64,000 nucleotides of DNA from Vanilla planifolia (taxonomy: Eukaryota; Streptophyta; Magnoliopsida; Asparagales; Orchidaceae). This document shows positions 26,201-38,944 of the stretch, piece by piece (position 1 is the first letter of the stretch; each line of letters opens with the position of its first letter). The notes beneath the pieces are model-generated. The model made no database searches. It worked only from the letters and a program-made list of their open reading frames with translations, and was not told where the DNA came from. Made by a program: the position numbers and the translations under genes. The DNA is taken from positions 8,921,501 to 8,985,500 of the forward strand of contig CM043878.1 of NCBI GenBank assembly GCA_023846275.1. Direction: 5' to 3'.

Positions 26201-26328
26201 TAATGATGTGTTATATCCTATGTTTTTCGTAGGCTACTCAGGTTGGTATGGGACGATCTGAGCTGTCTATATGTAAAAAAAAAAAATGTATGCCAAAAAT
26301 CAGCCTAGGAAAAAAATGGGGTGTAACA
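23286..26328. mobile_element. Solo LTR, 3,043 bp, with 5-bp target duplication
   Basis: The element begins TGTTATACCC and ends GGGGTGTAACA, giving nearly perfect terminal inverted repeats (TGTTAYAC) with TG...CA ends. It is flanked on both sides by the direct repeat AAAGT (23281-23285 and 26329-26333), the 5-bp target duplication expected of LTR retrotransposon integration. No gag or pol motif, primer-binding site or polypurine tract is seen inside, so it is a solo LTR left by LTR-LTR recombination. Its first half is GC-rich (23.5-24.7 kb), unlike the surrounding DNA. Its length and ends would suit a Tekay/Del-type chromovirus, but that assignment is inference. Open frames within it are not genes. 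Confidence 0.88.
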
Positions 26329-26870
26329 AAAGTCCATCATTGAGTATTGAAATTGTTGATTATTTTCAACATATCTGCTCTACTAAATTGTGACTTCAAA
26401 AAGGATACATTTACCAGCATTATGAAAGTGACTAACACGTGTAGCTTTGAAGATTGTTGTAGATGCAATGACTACCATGACCTTAAAAGAAGTCAAGAGT
26501 TGAACTTGGCATATGCTTAAGTTTAAAACTTTGATCCTTGCATTATTAATTTTATGATAATAAAATTATTATGTAGTTTTATTAATATTGTTTCTTAAAT
26601 ATCTCAGATTATATATCTCAAGGTGGAATAATCTAATCAATTAAAGAGCTTGATCATCGACCCAAAGAGATTATTAGTAGTATTTTCATGTAAACTAACA
26701 AAAAAAAAAGATTTTTTTAGTCATCATTGTTTGTTTCAAAATATAAGGTATATAACAATTTATTTTAGATGCTAAGATTTAGAAAATTTTAGTGAGTCAT
26801 TAACATTTTTTAAAACTATCCTTATATTCACTTAAGATTTTTTAAGGCATACATTTTATCTAAATTATTT

Positions 26871-26874
<4 letters not shown>

Positions 26875-26911
<37 letters not shown>
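26875..26911. repeat. (TA)n microsatellite
   Basis: About 18 uninterrupted TA dinucleotides. Confidence 0.95.
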
Positions 26912-26913
<2 letters not shown>

Positions 26914-27700
26914 ATCTTATGATATAACAAAATTAATAGGTTGTATCACTCAATAAAGTTTAATCAAGTAATAATTAAAAAGAACATTCATTAAATAATG
27001 TATGTTAAAATTGTACTAATCTTATAAAATGATATTCTCATTATAAATGTAATATTTATATAATATGTTGTCCTTATTATATTTGTATAATCTTTATTTT
27101 ACAATTATATAATATAATATGATATTATATTTTGTTTTTGAATGATCTCATTTGTAAGATGAAAGTTTGACTTAAGCAGTAGTGAGAGATGAAGAGCTTC
27201 ATATAACACAATTTTTCTACTCATACTTGTATAATCGTATGATACTAGAGAAAATAGTAATTGCTAAGAACTTTGTACTTATACAATCTTCATTATCATC
27301 CAATATAATTCTTATAAAACTTAAGAATTGTAAATTAAATCTGAAGACAAAAATGATGTGCTTTGTACATGTATAATGATCTAATTATATAAGTACAATC
27401 ATATGTTAGCCTTTTCAGACAAGTTCGAAGGGTTAGATGATTAATATTTATTATGGGTCTCATACTTATACATCCCTTGGTCGAATATGTATGATCGTTA
27501 TAAGAAATATGAGTAGCAATTAGTTTAATAAAAATTTTGAAAAATTTTATTGTAGTTGTTAAGCATTATTTGAAACTGTTGAAGTGCTTGTAAATGTATA
27601 CATAAAACGGTCCAAATTTAGATATTAGGTTAATGTTTAATTGCACATCTTTAAAGAAGAGCTTTACTTAATGATCATATTTAACATAAAAAAGGATAAC

Positions 27701-28472
27701 AAGTTTGCATTGATATTTATCTCTCATCATTTTTAGTCATTATATTACATTTAGATAAGTAAGAATGTATTCTTCATTATTTTATTATTTATAATGTGCC
27801 TCTTCATTAAATTAAATTAGGTTATAAAATTTTGTACTTTATGTTTTTACTTTGATTTTTTGTGTTACTATTGAGACTTTTATTTTGATATTGTATTGAA
27901 CTTTTGAACATTCTTGTAAGGTCTTCTAGCTCGATGATTTGTGGGGTCATTTTGACTGGGTGTTGTAAGCTTTTTTATGCTAGTTTGTAAGTTTTTGTGA
28001 CTTAATATTAATCATAAACTCTTATGGGTCTTATGATCTATTTTATGATTATGCCCCTACATATTTTACTCATCAAACACAAGAGTATAACACAAGTTTG
28101 CATTGATATTTATCTCTCATCATTTTTAGTCATTATATTACATTTAGATAAGTAAGAATGTACTCTTCATTATTTTATTATTTATAATGTGCCTCTTCAT
28201 TAAAATATATTAGGTTATAAGGTTTTGTACTTTGAGTTTTTATTTTGATTTTTTGTCTTACTATTGAGACTTATTTTGATATTGTATTAAAATTTTGAAC
28301 ATTCTTGTAAGGTCTTCCAACTCGTCTTTCAGCTTGATGATTTGTGGGGTCATTTTGACCTGATGTTGTAAGCTTTTTTTGTGCTAATTTATAAGTTTTT
28401 GTGATCTAACATTAATCATAAGCTCTTATGGGTCTCATGATCTATTGTATGATTTTGCCCTTACATATTTTA
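27701..28472 (+). repeat. Tandem duplication, about 370-380 bp unit
   Basis: Copy 1 spans 27701-28068 and copy 2 28094-28472, with about 25 bp between them. Both start aagtttgcattgatatttat and end near 'tacatatttta'. The offset drifts from 393 to 404 bp because copy 2 has an 11-bp insertion near 28325. Identity looks near 90 per cent by eye. Confidence 0.92.
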
Positions 28473-29035
28473 ATAAAAGAAAGCAGTTTTAATAAGGTCT
28501 AATATTTAGGCCAAAAGTAGATGTAGATAATAGTTTGGATCGAATCATATAAAATTATTTGTTTACTTTCTTATTTGTACTTTCATATAATGAGTTTTTG
28601 AAGTTAATAATATTTTTTAAAAAAGATTTTATAAAAATCATTAAGAAATTATAAAACTCTAACATTCCTACATTTGAGTTCAATCGAATTTATAACTTAC
28701 ATAATTCACTCATCTTTTTTTATAGATATCACGTTCTTATTCTTAACAAACATAACAACAAAAGCATGCTTTTTATAACTTACCCATGAGCCAATCAAGA
28801 GTGAAAAACATTACATTACTTGAAATAAAATCATCGATAATGACAAAAACACAAGATAATGGAATCAAATGAGTACGTGTTTACTCTTGATTATTGCTAT
28901 ATCAAGGTGAGAAGTAATACTCATACCTTTATAAAAATATTTCAAATATGGATTTTCAGCATATGGCTTAAAAAAGAACAAATTCTTAAGAACAACATGC
29001 AATCAACATAACAATGTAAGTACATACTTCAAAAG

Positions 29036-29039
<4 letters not shown>

Positions 29040-29068
<29 letters not shown>
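29040..29068. repeat. (TA)n microsatellite
   Basis: About 14 TA dinucleotides in AT-rich intergenic DNA. Confidence 0.95.
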
Positions 29069-29070
<2 letters not shown>

Positions 29071-30657
29071 AATTTGAGCATTAATATCTACAAAACTATG
29101 TCAAACAACTCGATCAAATTGAAAAGGTGCAAAACCATGTCGTTCAACTCAATCAAGTTCAAAAGGTGAAAAGAGATTATGAAATATGCTAAAAAATTGT
29201 CATTAAGTAATAAAATAATCATAAAAATCTCTTAATTACAAACTCTGATGAATAATAAAGGGTTTCTAATCATGACTATAACACTTCCTATCTCTTTGAT
29301 GCATCAATCAATACCCTCTTTAAGTCTGTTGTCTAGAGAACACTTATATAAAACACCTTTTATACATGAAGACCATTTGTAACAAATAAATTTTGTACCC
29401 TAATCAAGCATGAAGACAACCAAAGATAGTATACTCATAACTTTATTATGCAGTGGATAAATACGCCACTATGATTATATGTTGGTTCACTAGAAAATGT
29501 TCACGTGGAAGATCAATAACATACTTAAAAAACACTTGGCTACAAAACTACCATGCACGAAGCATCTTATCTGAAGAGACGTGCAAACAAAAGCTTCATA
29601 TTACTTACAAATAGTCAAAAAGAGTATGTGTTATTGTTAGGTCTTTTTTAATAGGTTTTGAAAATAATTAAAAAATGTGAAATTAATTAAGAATTATAAT
29701 AAATTTTTAAACTTTACACTAATTTTTAAGTAGATATAAAAAAATTAAAAAAGTATATTTTAAAAATAGATTACAGAATAATTTGTTTTCTTTCTGACCC
29801 AAAATACACATTCTTTTAAGATTTTATTCATAATAATTTTTATGATTAAGATTTTTTAAAATCTTTTATCACGTAAAATTGATTTTCAAATTTAAAAAAA
29901 AAAATTATTTTAAACATCTTTTTTCTAAGATTGGAAATTGCTGGGACGCAGCTTAAGGACTGAAATGAAAACGACAAATCAGTTGATAACTAGCTTCCAA
30001 AGAAAAGTCATCGTTGATTACGTGGCTCACTGTACTACGTTAAGATTCTAAGTCAAGGTCTTGAGATTTTTTTGTTGATGAGAATTTTATTATTTAAAAG
30101 TATTTATATGAAGAATTTGGTAAAATCTTTCTGACGTAAAAATAAAAGAATATTAATATTTTTTATATAAAAATAATATAAGTAAATCCACAATATTAGA
30201 AAAATAATTTTGATAAATATTTTGACTAGAAAATAAAATAAAATATGATAAGGACATTGATATTACCCATAATTGACCAAACCCTAGTTGACTAGAGCAA
30301 CGTAGATCACGGAAGCTTGGATCTTAGTTGATTATCAAATTGAATTTTAAATCAATTAATAAAGATCAATTTAAAAATATTCTTTTAAAATGTTATCAAG
30401 TTGTTTTGAGTTTAATTTATAGTTTCGATTAAAGATCGAGAAAATAATTTTTATTATAAAATAATTAAAATTCTAATTTTTTTAGAATAAAAAAATGCAT
30501 GCTACTCGGCCATTATTTTTGCTTAGTACATTTTGTTTTAAAAATGTGTTGTTAAACGCAGTCGATCAAACACATTATCACGTTTCGAAACTCAATGTAG
30601 TGTTAATACAGCATGATGTGGTTGATTTAATTATGGGATGTTCCGCATAAATGGTGA

Positions 30658-32356
30658 TTATGCGTCTATTGAGGTCAAACATTCAGGTATTATTCGGGCA
30701 TCAACGATGACCATTGGTGCAGCTTTGTTGACTTGTTCATCGTCGTTCTCCCTCGACATTTCCTCCAAAGAACGCCCCTTAGGCTCCGGTACGAGGAAGG
30801 TGAACATAAACCCCAGAACGCAGCAGGCAGCGAGCCCAAATAGCGAGTTTCTCACCCCAATTCCCGCCGGATACCCACTTTCCCTCTTTGCCGGGTCCTT
30901 GTCCTGGGCTGCGTATAGGAATCCGAACGACCCCACAATCGCCCCCGCCTTCCCTGCCGCCGCCGATATTCCGTGGCAAGTCGACCTCAGCCTCGCCGGG
31001 AAGATTTCCGCCGGGACGATGAAGGTCGTGCTGTTCGGGCCGAAATTGGCGAAGAAGAAGGTGAAGGCGTACATCACGACGAAGCCGGTGTGGTTGCCCT
31101 TGGTGGTCCAGTGGTGGTACGGCACGGCTAAACCCAGCAAGAAGGCCGTCATCATGGCGAAGCCCATCAGTTGGATGAAGAAGCGGCCGACTACGTCGAT
31201 GAGGCCGACGGTGAACCAATAACCTGGAATGGTGCTGCAGAGGGCAATCAGGGTCTGCGCCCGGGCAATCTTGTACATCTCCTCGAGCGCGCCCATGGTG
31301 TTCGCCTTCGGCAGCCATCCGACGGCGCTGAAGATGTCTTTTTGGAAGAGGTTCTGACTGTAGAAGGCGATGTCGAGGAAGAACCACGTGGTGGTGGTGC
31401 CCACCAGGTGGAGGCCGTGCCGCCGGACGAACTCGCTCGTGAGTAGCCCAAACCTTTTTCCCTCTGCCTTCGTGGACTCCGCCTTCGTCATATCATCTTC
31501 CTCGATGTGAACATGGAGGACCCTCGACATGTCGGCGGCCGCTTGCTTGATGTTGCGTGCCACCAGGGCGGTGTAGCGCGCCGTCTCCGGCATCTTCATC
31601 CGCCAATAATACGTCAGCACAGCAGGGACAGCGCCGAGCATCAGGACGATGCGCCAGACGTAGTCGGCCTCCGGGACGGTGGAGCCCACATGGTCGTCGT
31701 CGTGGTATTTGCTCTTGAACCCGGCGGCTATGATGAGGGAGACTATACCTGCTGTGAGGTTGCCGAAACCCTGCAACGCAACCCTCTTTTTTCAACAGAG
31801 TTACTCCAAAGATCAATCAAATAGTTAAACAAAGCATAACCTGCATGGCGAAGACGGCCGCAATGAAGGAGCCACGAGTCTTCTTATTGGCGTACTCGGA
31901 CATGATGGTCGCGGAGAGGGGGTAATCACCGCCGATTCCAAAGCCGAGCCAGAATCGGAAGAAACAGAGGGTTGACATGACGCCCTTGGCCGTGTGACCG
32001 AAGGAGAGTCCAGAGGCGAGAGAGCAGATCACCATGAGCATGAGGGTGATGCCGTAGACCTTCTTCCGGCCGAGCCTGTCACCGAGCCAGCCGAAGAAAA
32101 GCTGGCCGGCGAAGGTACCACAGAATGCTACGCCGGTGACCGCCGAGGAGACTTTCGGCGGGAGGGTGCCGGGGTTGGTGGAATCCGGCTCGTAGTAGTA
32201 GATGCGGCCGAGCAGCTTGGTAACGAGGGAGATGGAGAAGAGGTCGTAGGCGTCGGTGAAGAAGCCCATGCCGGCGATCACGATGGCCTTGAAGTGGTAC
32301 AGCTGCGTCTTGGCAAGGTCGAGCTTGTTCAGTACTTGGAGACCCCCAGCGGCCAT
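30658..32356 (-). CDS. PHT1-family inorganic phosphate transporter (two exons)
   Basis: This is a plasma-membrane H+/phosphate symporter of the plant PHT1 family (major facilitator superfamily). Exon 1 is 32356-31841 (172 codons) and exon 2 is 31770-30658 (TAA or equivalent stop at 30660-30658), separated by a 70-bp intron (31840-31771, GTTATG...TTGCAG). The join is in phase 0 at FAMQ/GFG. The product is 542 residues, within the normal 520-550. The PHT1 signature [13 protein letters not shown] is at 142-154. Residues equivalent to the phosphate and proton sites are present: D35 and D38 in FFTDAYD, Q172, W/D/Y in [13 protein letters not shown], and N in [13 protein letters not shown] charged loop (HIEEDD to EGKR) separates the two six-helix halves. 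The C-terminus has an unusual extension ([19 protein letters not shown]) past the usual acidic tail. Codons are GC-rich, as in the paralogue at 52.7 kb. Confidence 0.95.
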
Positions 32357-32423
32357 GGTTTCTTCTCTGTTTGTCCTTCTCTTCGATTTTGCGAAGATTG
32401 CTTCTCCGACTGGCTTGTGTAGC

Positions 32424-32434
32424 TACATATATAG
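32424..32434 (-). promoter_or_regulatory. Candidate TATA box for the PHT1 gene at 32356
   Basis: On the minus strand CTATATATGTA lies about 70 bp upstream of the ATG. That would place transcription start near 32400 with a short leader. No P1BS element (GNATATNC) was seen by eye in the first 850 bp or so upstream. Confidence 0.5.
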
Positions 32435-35400
32435 CCGTAGAAGAAAAAAAGCGTGAGGAACATTCTAACCTTTGATGCTTAAGCACTTCTAAATTATTTA
32501 ATATTAGTTATCATTTTCAGTTTGCTAACTAGAAATTTCATCATTTGTCAATTATTTCGCTATCATTTGACTCTAACAAGCCCATAGGTTTTAATTGACA
32601 AATATTTAAGTTATTAATAATTCTTGATAACATCATTTGAAAGATTTTTTAAGAACACTTTCTTAATTATAATTATTTTATTTACTTAGACTTGTTTATA
32701 AATACTCCCTTAAGAAAGATAGGTGTTAGTATTTATTATGATCATTTGTATATTTTTGATATTTATAATCTTTTTCGGAAGGAAAATATCATTATTTATT
32801 ATATATATTATATGAGATATAATTGGTTTGTAATCTTTTTGTAAAGATATTTGTGATTTTTTTAGAATAACATATGACATATTAATATTAATGTTTCATA
32901 TGTCAAAAATAAAATAAAACACATAATTTTTTATTTTAGTTCACTTTAAGATGATCATATATTATATGTGATCCCTAATCTATATTTACTTTTTTGCTAA
33001 ATTTTAAACTTTAGTTTGTCCATCTATAATTTTTTTTTTTTTCATTATAGACTTCTTTTATCTAGGTTTTCACTCAAGGTTTAGTCATTTTTAGGTTTTG
33101 TAACCTAAGTTATTTTGTGATTGTTCTTCTTTTTGAGACTTTAATTGTTTTGATACCTCTTTGTGGCATTCATCTTTTTTTGTTAAATATATAATTATTA
33201 AATAGATGTCAATAAATTTTTAAAATTATTATGTTATGAAAGCTTATAATCTTTATGTTTTTTTATTTTTATTTAACAAAATCTTTAATTTGTAAATCAA
33301 GACATAAAATTGATTATAAAAATAATCTATTCTATTTTAAGCTTTTAATCACGATTGTAACATGACTTTTTATCAAGATTCGCAACATCAAGTACATTAA
33401 AATTTTCATAATAATCATTTCAAATAAACCAAAAGAGTATTAGCATAAATTATGTTTATGTAGTTGTGTCAAGCGACTCTACAATAGTGGGCCAATGTAA
33501 CAACTAATATAACATATATAATCTAACCAATACATAATATTTAAGTGACATAAAATTCTTTAATTTGCAAATCAAGATATAAAATTCTATTGTAAAAATA
33601 ATCCATTCAATTTTAAGCTTTTAATCACAATTGTAATATAACTTTTTATCAAGATTCACAACATCAAGCATATTAAAATTTTCATAATAAGTTCCCACAA
33701 AATAAAACCATATGACTCGTGACATAAATCATGCTAAAGTAATGATGTCAAGGGACTCTAAAATAGTGGGCCAATATAGTAACTAAAATAACTCAAAAAA
33801 TCTAACCAATATATGATACTTAAGTATAATAATTAATAGTGATACATTAAAGAGTTTGGACTCAATCTTATTAATGATGCTCTAATGAACAAATTGATAT
33901 GACATTATACAACAAAGATATTTATCCTCTAAATCTTATATATATTGGTGGTATGACCCTAAACTTAACATGCTATGTGGAATCATTTATGGTTGATAAT
34001 TTTTTTGCTTTCCAAATAAAAATTAGAGTAAAAAGTTGGACGATCAATTGAGACGTATTTATTGATTGTCTCAATCATTGTCATACCTTTTATACATTTT
34101 CATATTATAAACATATGATAGTCACATATTCTATCAAGCTCGATGTTCAAACCCATTTTCTCAAGATATATGGGTGTTTCTATCTAATTGCCTTCAATTA
34201 ATCTTTGGCCAATCTTCAAGCTATTATCCAAGCAACCATTGGGTATTCTTTAATAAATCTTTGGGCATTTCTCATGTTATTTTTAGGTCTTATTTAAACA
34301 ATACAATAATTTTTAAAAATACCCTTTAAGATTGTCCTAAAATATTTATCCTATCAAATCATCGCAAAAACTATTAGAAGACTATCGAAACTTTAACCAT
34401 GTTAGCTTTTATATTTGTTTACAACTTTTAGTAAAAATTATAGATATATACTTTTTTTATAAGTATTTCATTAGTAGAATAGATAATTTTTGAAATTTAT
34501 TATGATCATTTATATTTTCTAACATTTTCAAGATTTTACTTAATGATTTTTTTCTTATTTTAATATTTTTTTTCTTTAATAAATCCATTACTTGTTGCTC
34601 ACGTCTTCATGTAATTCCAAACAACCCCTCAACAAACATAATTAAAAATATATGCCCCACTAAGATGTGACTTGATTTAGTTATTCAAAATATTTTGTGA
34701 AAGGAGTAAGTCATTAAGTCTTCACCATTCACAAGTAGCTCAAATAATTGTATAATAATGCCTTGTGTCATTATTCACATAATTAAAACAAGCATTGTTA
34801 CTAATTCAAAAAATTCAAAATTTAGCATTTTGTAATAATATTTTTTGAAAAATAATTGAATATAGTCTTATCAAAAGTTGAAACATGGTTTTTTTTAATT
34901 AAAAAAAATAAAAAAATAATATTAAAAAAGTAAAAAATAATATAAAAAACAAATATTTTATATATTTTATAATATCAAACATAGAATTAATTATTTATCG
35001 ATAAGATATTTATTATCAATTAATTTAATATTTATTAAGTTTTAGTTGAACAAAATGGGATTTGCTTTTGTACAACTACAATTAACTGCGTAAAAATAAA
35101 TAATTTATGTCAGTAAAGATGGTGGAAAATGGGTAAGCATAAAAGGCTTTGAATTATTGTCTTCTCGAACTGCCATACGAGTCGGATCGAACCATTTGGT
35201 CCAATTAAATCAGTTGCTTGTATTAGAGAGATTTCTAAGTTTAGTTTGATTTTTTATTGAATCGTATAAACTTGGATTTCTAAGTTTAGGTTACATTAAA
35301 TATGATTATTATTGAATGTTTTTAATGAAATATTTTGTTGATAAGTTTTTAATGAAATAACAGATATTATAAAATGATTAGAATATTTTTAAAACTTTAG

Positions 35401-36470
35401 TTAAAAGTAATTTTTTTTATATTATTATTTTAAGGATAATATTATTTTTTTGTCATTTGATGTGCTCTTTTATTGAAAAAATAAAGGTGTTCTAAAATTT
35501 GACTGATCAAATGTATTATTGTATTTTTGAGAGGAATTTGTTGAAAGACTAAGTTTAAAAATGATGTATCAAATAGAAACTTAGTGAGAAATAAAGAATA
35601 AAAAATCATAGCATTTGTTTGGACACAAAAAAATGAATTTATGTGAATTATTATTAATGTAGATTTGTGGAATAATAACATGATAGCTACTAAAGAATAA
35701 TGTGATTATACAATGGAATTAATGCTTATGGAATCAAGAAAAATGCATAAAAGATTGCCTATTCAAAACAAGTTAGTAATATGAAATGATTTTTCTGTAT
35801 TTCATTTTAGAACCTCACCTAATCTATTCACATTAATTAAAATTAAGTAGCATTAATAATCAATAATAAAGCATATAACAATATATAAGACCTTAGATAA
35901 AGATTTGATGTTAAGACAAAAACAAATTCTATCTAATAGTAATAACTAACATATAATATCAGAATATAATCTTTTACAATATATTATGTCCAAACTAAAA
36001 GATCTTAAATATAAATACAAAATATAAGAACAACAATCATACATATTTCATATATACAAAAACTACAATTCATATAATCTCACATGTACTTTACACAAGA
36101 CCAAACCCCACTCAACAATATAATAAGTAGAATCCTCATTTATGTTATCAAAATTTTTATCTTTCGATTTAATTGATACATTATCTATGATGTAAATAAT
36201 ATTAGACTTTAAAGAGTTTAATAGATAAATCACAATATTTAATAAAATATAACAATATTATAACATGATAATTCTATATGAAACTATACCATGATAAAAG
36301 AAAAATAAACAACCATGAAGAAATAAGTCATAACACGAGAAAATCACTAAATCTAACAATCCTATATAACTAGCATAAAATGTAAGTATGCACTTTCTTA
36401 TATATTTTTTTACTTCTAATTTATCATTTATTATATTTTATAGAGCTCAATTTTTTTTAAATCATTATCT
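32435..36470. other. AT-rich intergenic region, left part
   Basis: No coding signal. It contains the 275-bp tandem duplication at 33281-33820. Some 5' regulatory DNA of the PHT1 gene lies at its left edge. Confidence 0.5.
33281..33820 (+). repeat. Tandem duplication, about 275-bp unit
   Basis: Copy 1 (about 33281-33545) and copy 2 (about 33556-33820) share tttaatttg-aaatcaaga, 'ttttaagcttttaatcac', 'tttttatcaagattc-caacatcaag', 'atagtgggccaat' and 'aatctaaccaata' in the same order at an offset of 275 bp. Divergence is moderate. Confidence 0.88.
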
Positions 36471-36479
36471 TTTTGATCT

Positions 36480-37535
36480 AATAATCAATAATTATGTGAG
36501 CTTGAATGATATCTAACTAAATAAGAGATTATCTTAACCCTAATCACATTGTGCATAAAGTTTTGGTGACTTAATATGCATTATAAATAAATGATATCTT
36601 ATTCCTAGATATTCTCATCCTATCATGTAAAGTTATGTTATTTATGAAGCTATCTTGAACCTAAATAATAATGAGGATATATCAAAAAAATATGATGCAT
36701 GACAAATTTAGACTTCTACTAAATTCTAATTTAAAGCCAACAATATTGAAAATCGTAATAGATTATTAGAAAATGTAAAATGATATGCACTAATTAGAGT
36801 TCGGTGACATGTGTGATATTTTATAATTATTTAAATATTGACATTCAAATTTATAGTGTGGATTATTAAGTAGAGTAAGTGACAATAAATTAAGCATTAA
36901 ACATAGAGTCTTATAAAGTAGTTTTTGTCATATCCAATTTTACACATAAAATAAAAAATTAAGATAAACTATATATGAAATACTTTAATAGAAGAAAGAA
37001 TAACTCTAACTTTAAATTACTACTTATAAAATAAAAGTTAATAAAAGAGCACACCTTTTTGATAATAATATCCTATAATCATGTAGGTGTTGGTATTAAG
37101 TGCACCAAAGGTAGAAAGAGACAATGAGGTGATGGTTTTGGGTTACTGAGAAAGCTGACTTAAAAGGGTAATAAGATAATAAGTTATGATTTAGAACCTT
37201 ATTGAGGATGGTGATGTTTTGGTGATTAGATCAATAATTGAAATGATGGGTGAAGACAAATAGATGTTGAATAAAGTGAAAATTTATTTGGTTACCTTCT
37301 CTCTTAGTGGAAAGTCTTTCACCTTTAATCCCTATCTCTCATAAGGATTTGGTTACCGACTCTTTTGAAGGTCTCTCACTTTCGATCTTTATCTCTCATG
37401 AGAGAAGTTAAAATCTCTTAAATTAGAGTTAGGCATATTCTTTGTTCAAAAAGGTGGAAGTACATAAATAAAAAAATTATTTTAAAAATTATTTATCTTT
37501 TTATAGTCTAGTAAGCATCCTTATTTATAGAGACG
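36480..37535 (-). repeat. Left arm of a large inverted repeat, LTR-like
   Basis: Read on the minus strand, this segment matches 38945-39850 on the plus strand over most of its length, including tctataaataaggatgctta (a TATA-like core), 'ctttcacctttaatccctatctctcataagg' (as its complement) and 'attaaagcctaataata'-like stretches. Identity is perhaps 70-75 per cent by eye, with small indels. The outer limits are approximate. It looks like an LTR in minus orientation or a long terminal inverted repeat. Confidence 0.7.
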
Positions 37536-37924
37536 TGAAAGATATAATAATAATTTACTACCCCACCTCATGAGAGACTCCAATCACTTAAGCCTAACAA
37601 ATTTATAGAAAATTCTAAGCCAATGGATAAAGAAAAGGGAAAAATAGAATTTATGCTTGATCATATTATCCTAAATTACAAAGATCCTTCATCAAAGAGA
37701 CTTAGTTTGGTTTCTTATAATTAAGGAGTTAGCTACCACCTTACTAGACCGACTACTTATTGAATAAACTCATGGTAATAAGTTAATATCTTTTATTGAT
37801 CTTATTTACTTACTAATAAATTTTTAGACTTCTGTCTTTCCTTATTTCTTTTTATTACCTATAATAATATTTAAAAATATTAATTAAATTAACAAAAGAT
37901 ATAAAAAACTAATAATTGCTCAAA

Positions 37925-38440
37925 GAAAGGTTAAGACATTTTATGAATGAGATTATGTTATAATTAGAATTAGGTCATAATAGTTCTTTTTTTAAGTTGA
38001 TAATAAATTACAAGTGTGTGAAGTTGGATTTTTTAGAAATATTCAAAAATTGAGAACTAATGCATATGTATTAGATTTGCCAAAAGAGTATGGGATTAGT
38101 GTAACTTTAAATATTAAGGATTTAGTTCCTTATAAGATATCATATCCAATACCTAATAAGTCATTTGAACTTGATTCTTTCATATTGAGTGAACCTGTTC
38201 CTATCACTATATTAGTCTTGAGATTAAGGATAATATAAAAAAAATTCAGATTATGAGACAATTTTAACTAAAGATTGTAAACTTAAAAAACATTTAGTTC
38301 ATTGGAAAGGCAAATCTTTGATCGAGAACTTATGGCTTAGTTATGATGACCTATATTATATCATGCCACACTTGTTAAAATATTACTGTACCCATCACCT
38401 AGATACCACATAGTCAATCTCTCTCTCACTTGGGCAGAAT
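37925..38440 (+). mobile_element. Chromovirus (Ty3/gypsy) remnant: integrase tail and chromodomain
   Basis: The plus-strand frame at 38014-38238 contains NAYVLDLPKEYGISVTLNI followed by DLVPY, the integrase C-terminal motif of plant chromoviruses. Just before it is a DYVIIRIR-like segment. After a frame break comes KHLVHWKGKSLIENLWLSYD (about 38288-38350), a chromodomain with the typical VxWKG and W, then a tail ending LLKYY. Stops break it, and nothing upstream of the integrase C-terminus is recognisable. The plus-strand arm to its right could be its 3' LTR. Confidence 0.78.
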
Positions 38441-38944
38441 GATGTAGGAGCGTCTAATATTAGCTCACAAATATATATCTACTAGTGTTGCACCAGTTTC
38501 ATAAGTTCATTGGTGCAAATTTTTATTAAATATTATTTTAAAAATACTTAAAAGTGAATTTTTTTTATTGATTTCATTGCTTGTCATCATCCACCCTCAT
38601 TCGGCACCATCACTACCACTGTTAGTAACCGTTGCCACAGTCCGTCAAGCCATATGACCCGAATTGACATGGGAACATTGTTTGATTTGCTCGACTCATG
38701 ATGACACATGCTAACCTACCACTCTCACTAATTTGTTCGATTCCAACCAACCTATGCTTACCCAAAAATTGGATCAACAGCTCCATCGTGCTACTTGCCC
38801 CATCATTTCACCACCTACCATTTTGTCGCTCACCGTTAATATTACCCAAAATGCAAGGCCAATTTGGAAACTATTTCATTCAATTAATTTTGTAACTTTT
38901 TTATTATTTTATTTTTTTAATTTTTTTAAAAATTATTGATGAAC

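Larger units (their letters stand above)
26329..30657. other. AT-rich intergenic region with tandem repeats
   Basis: No gene is supported. It holds two TA microsatellites and a 393-404 bp tandem duplication, listed separately. The last 200 bp or so should be the 3' flank of the PHT1 gene. Confidence 0.55.

Noticed and set aside
23286..26328. Several open frames in the GC-rich block (for example 24541-24732, 25351-25646) as genes
   Set aside because: They lie inside a solo LTR with defined ends, have no family motifs, and reflect GC-rich composition.
30779..32486. Overlapping open frames on both strands across the PHT1 gene at 30.7-32.4 kb
   Set aside because: They are other-frame shadows of the GC-rich PHT1 exons.
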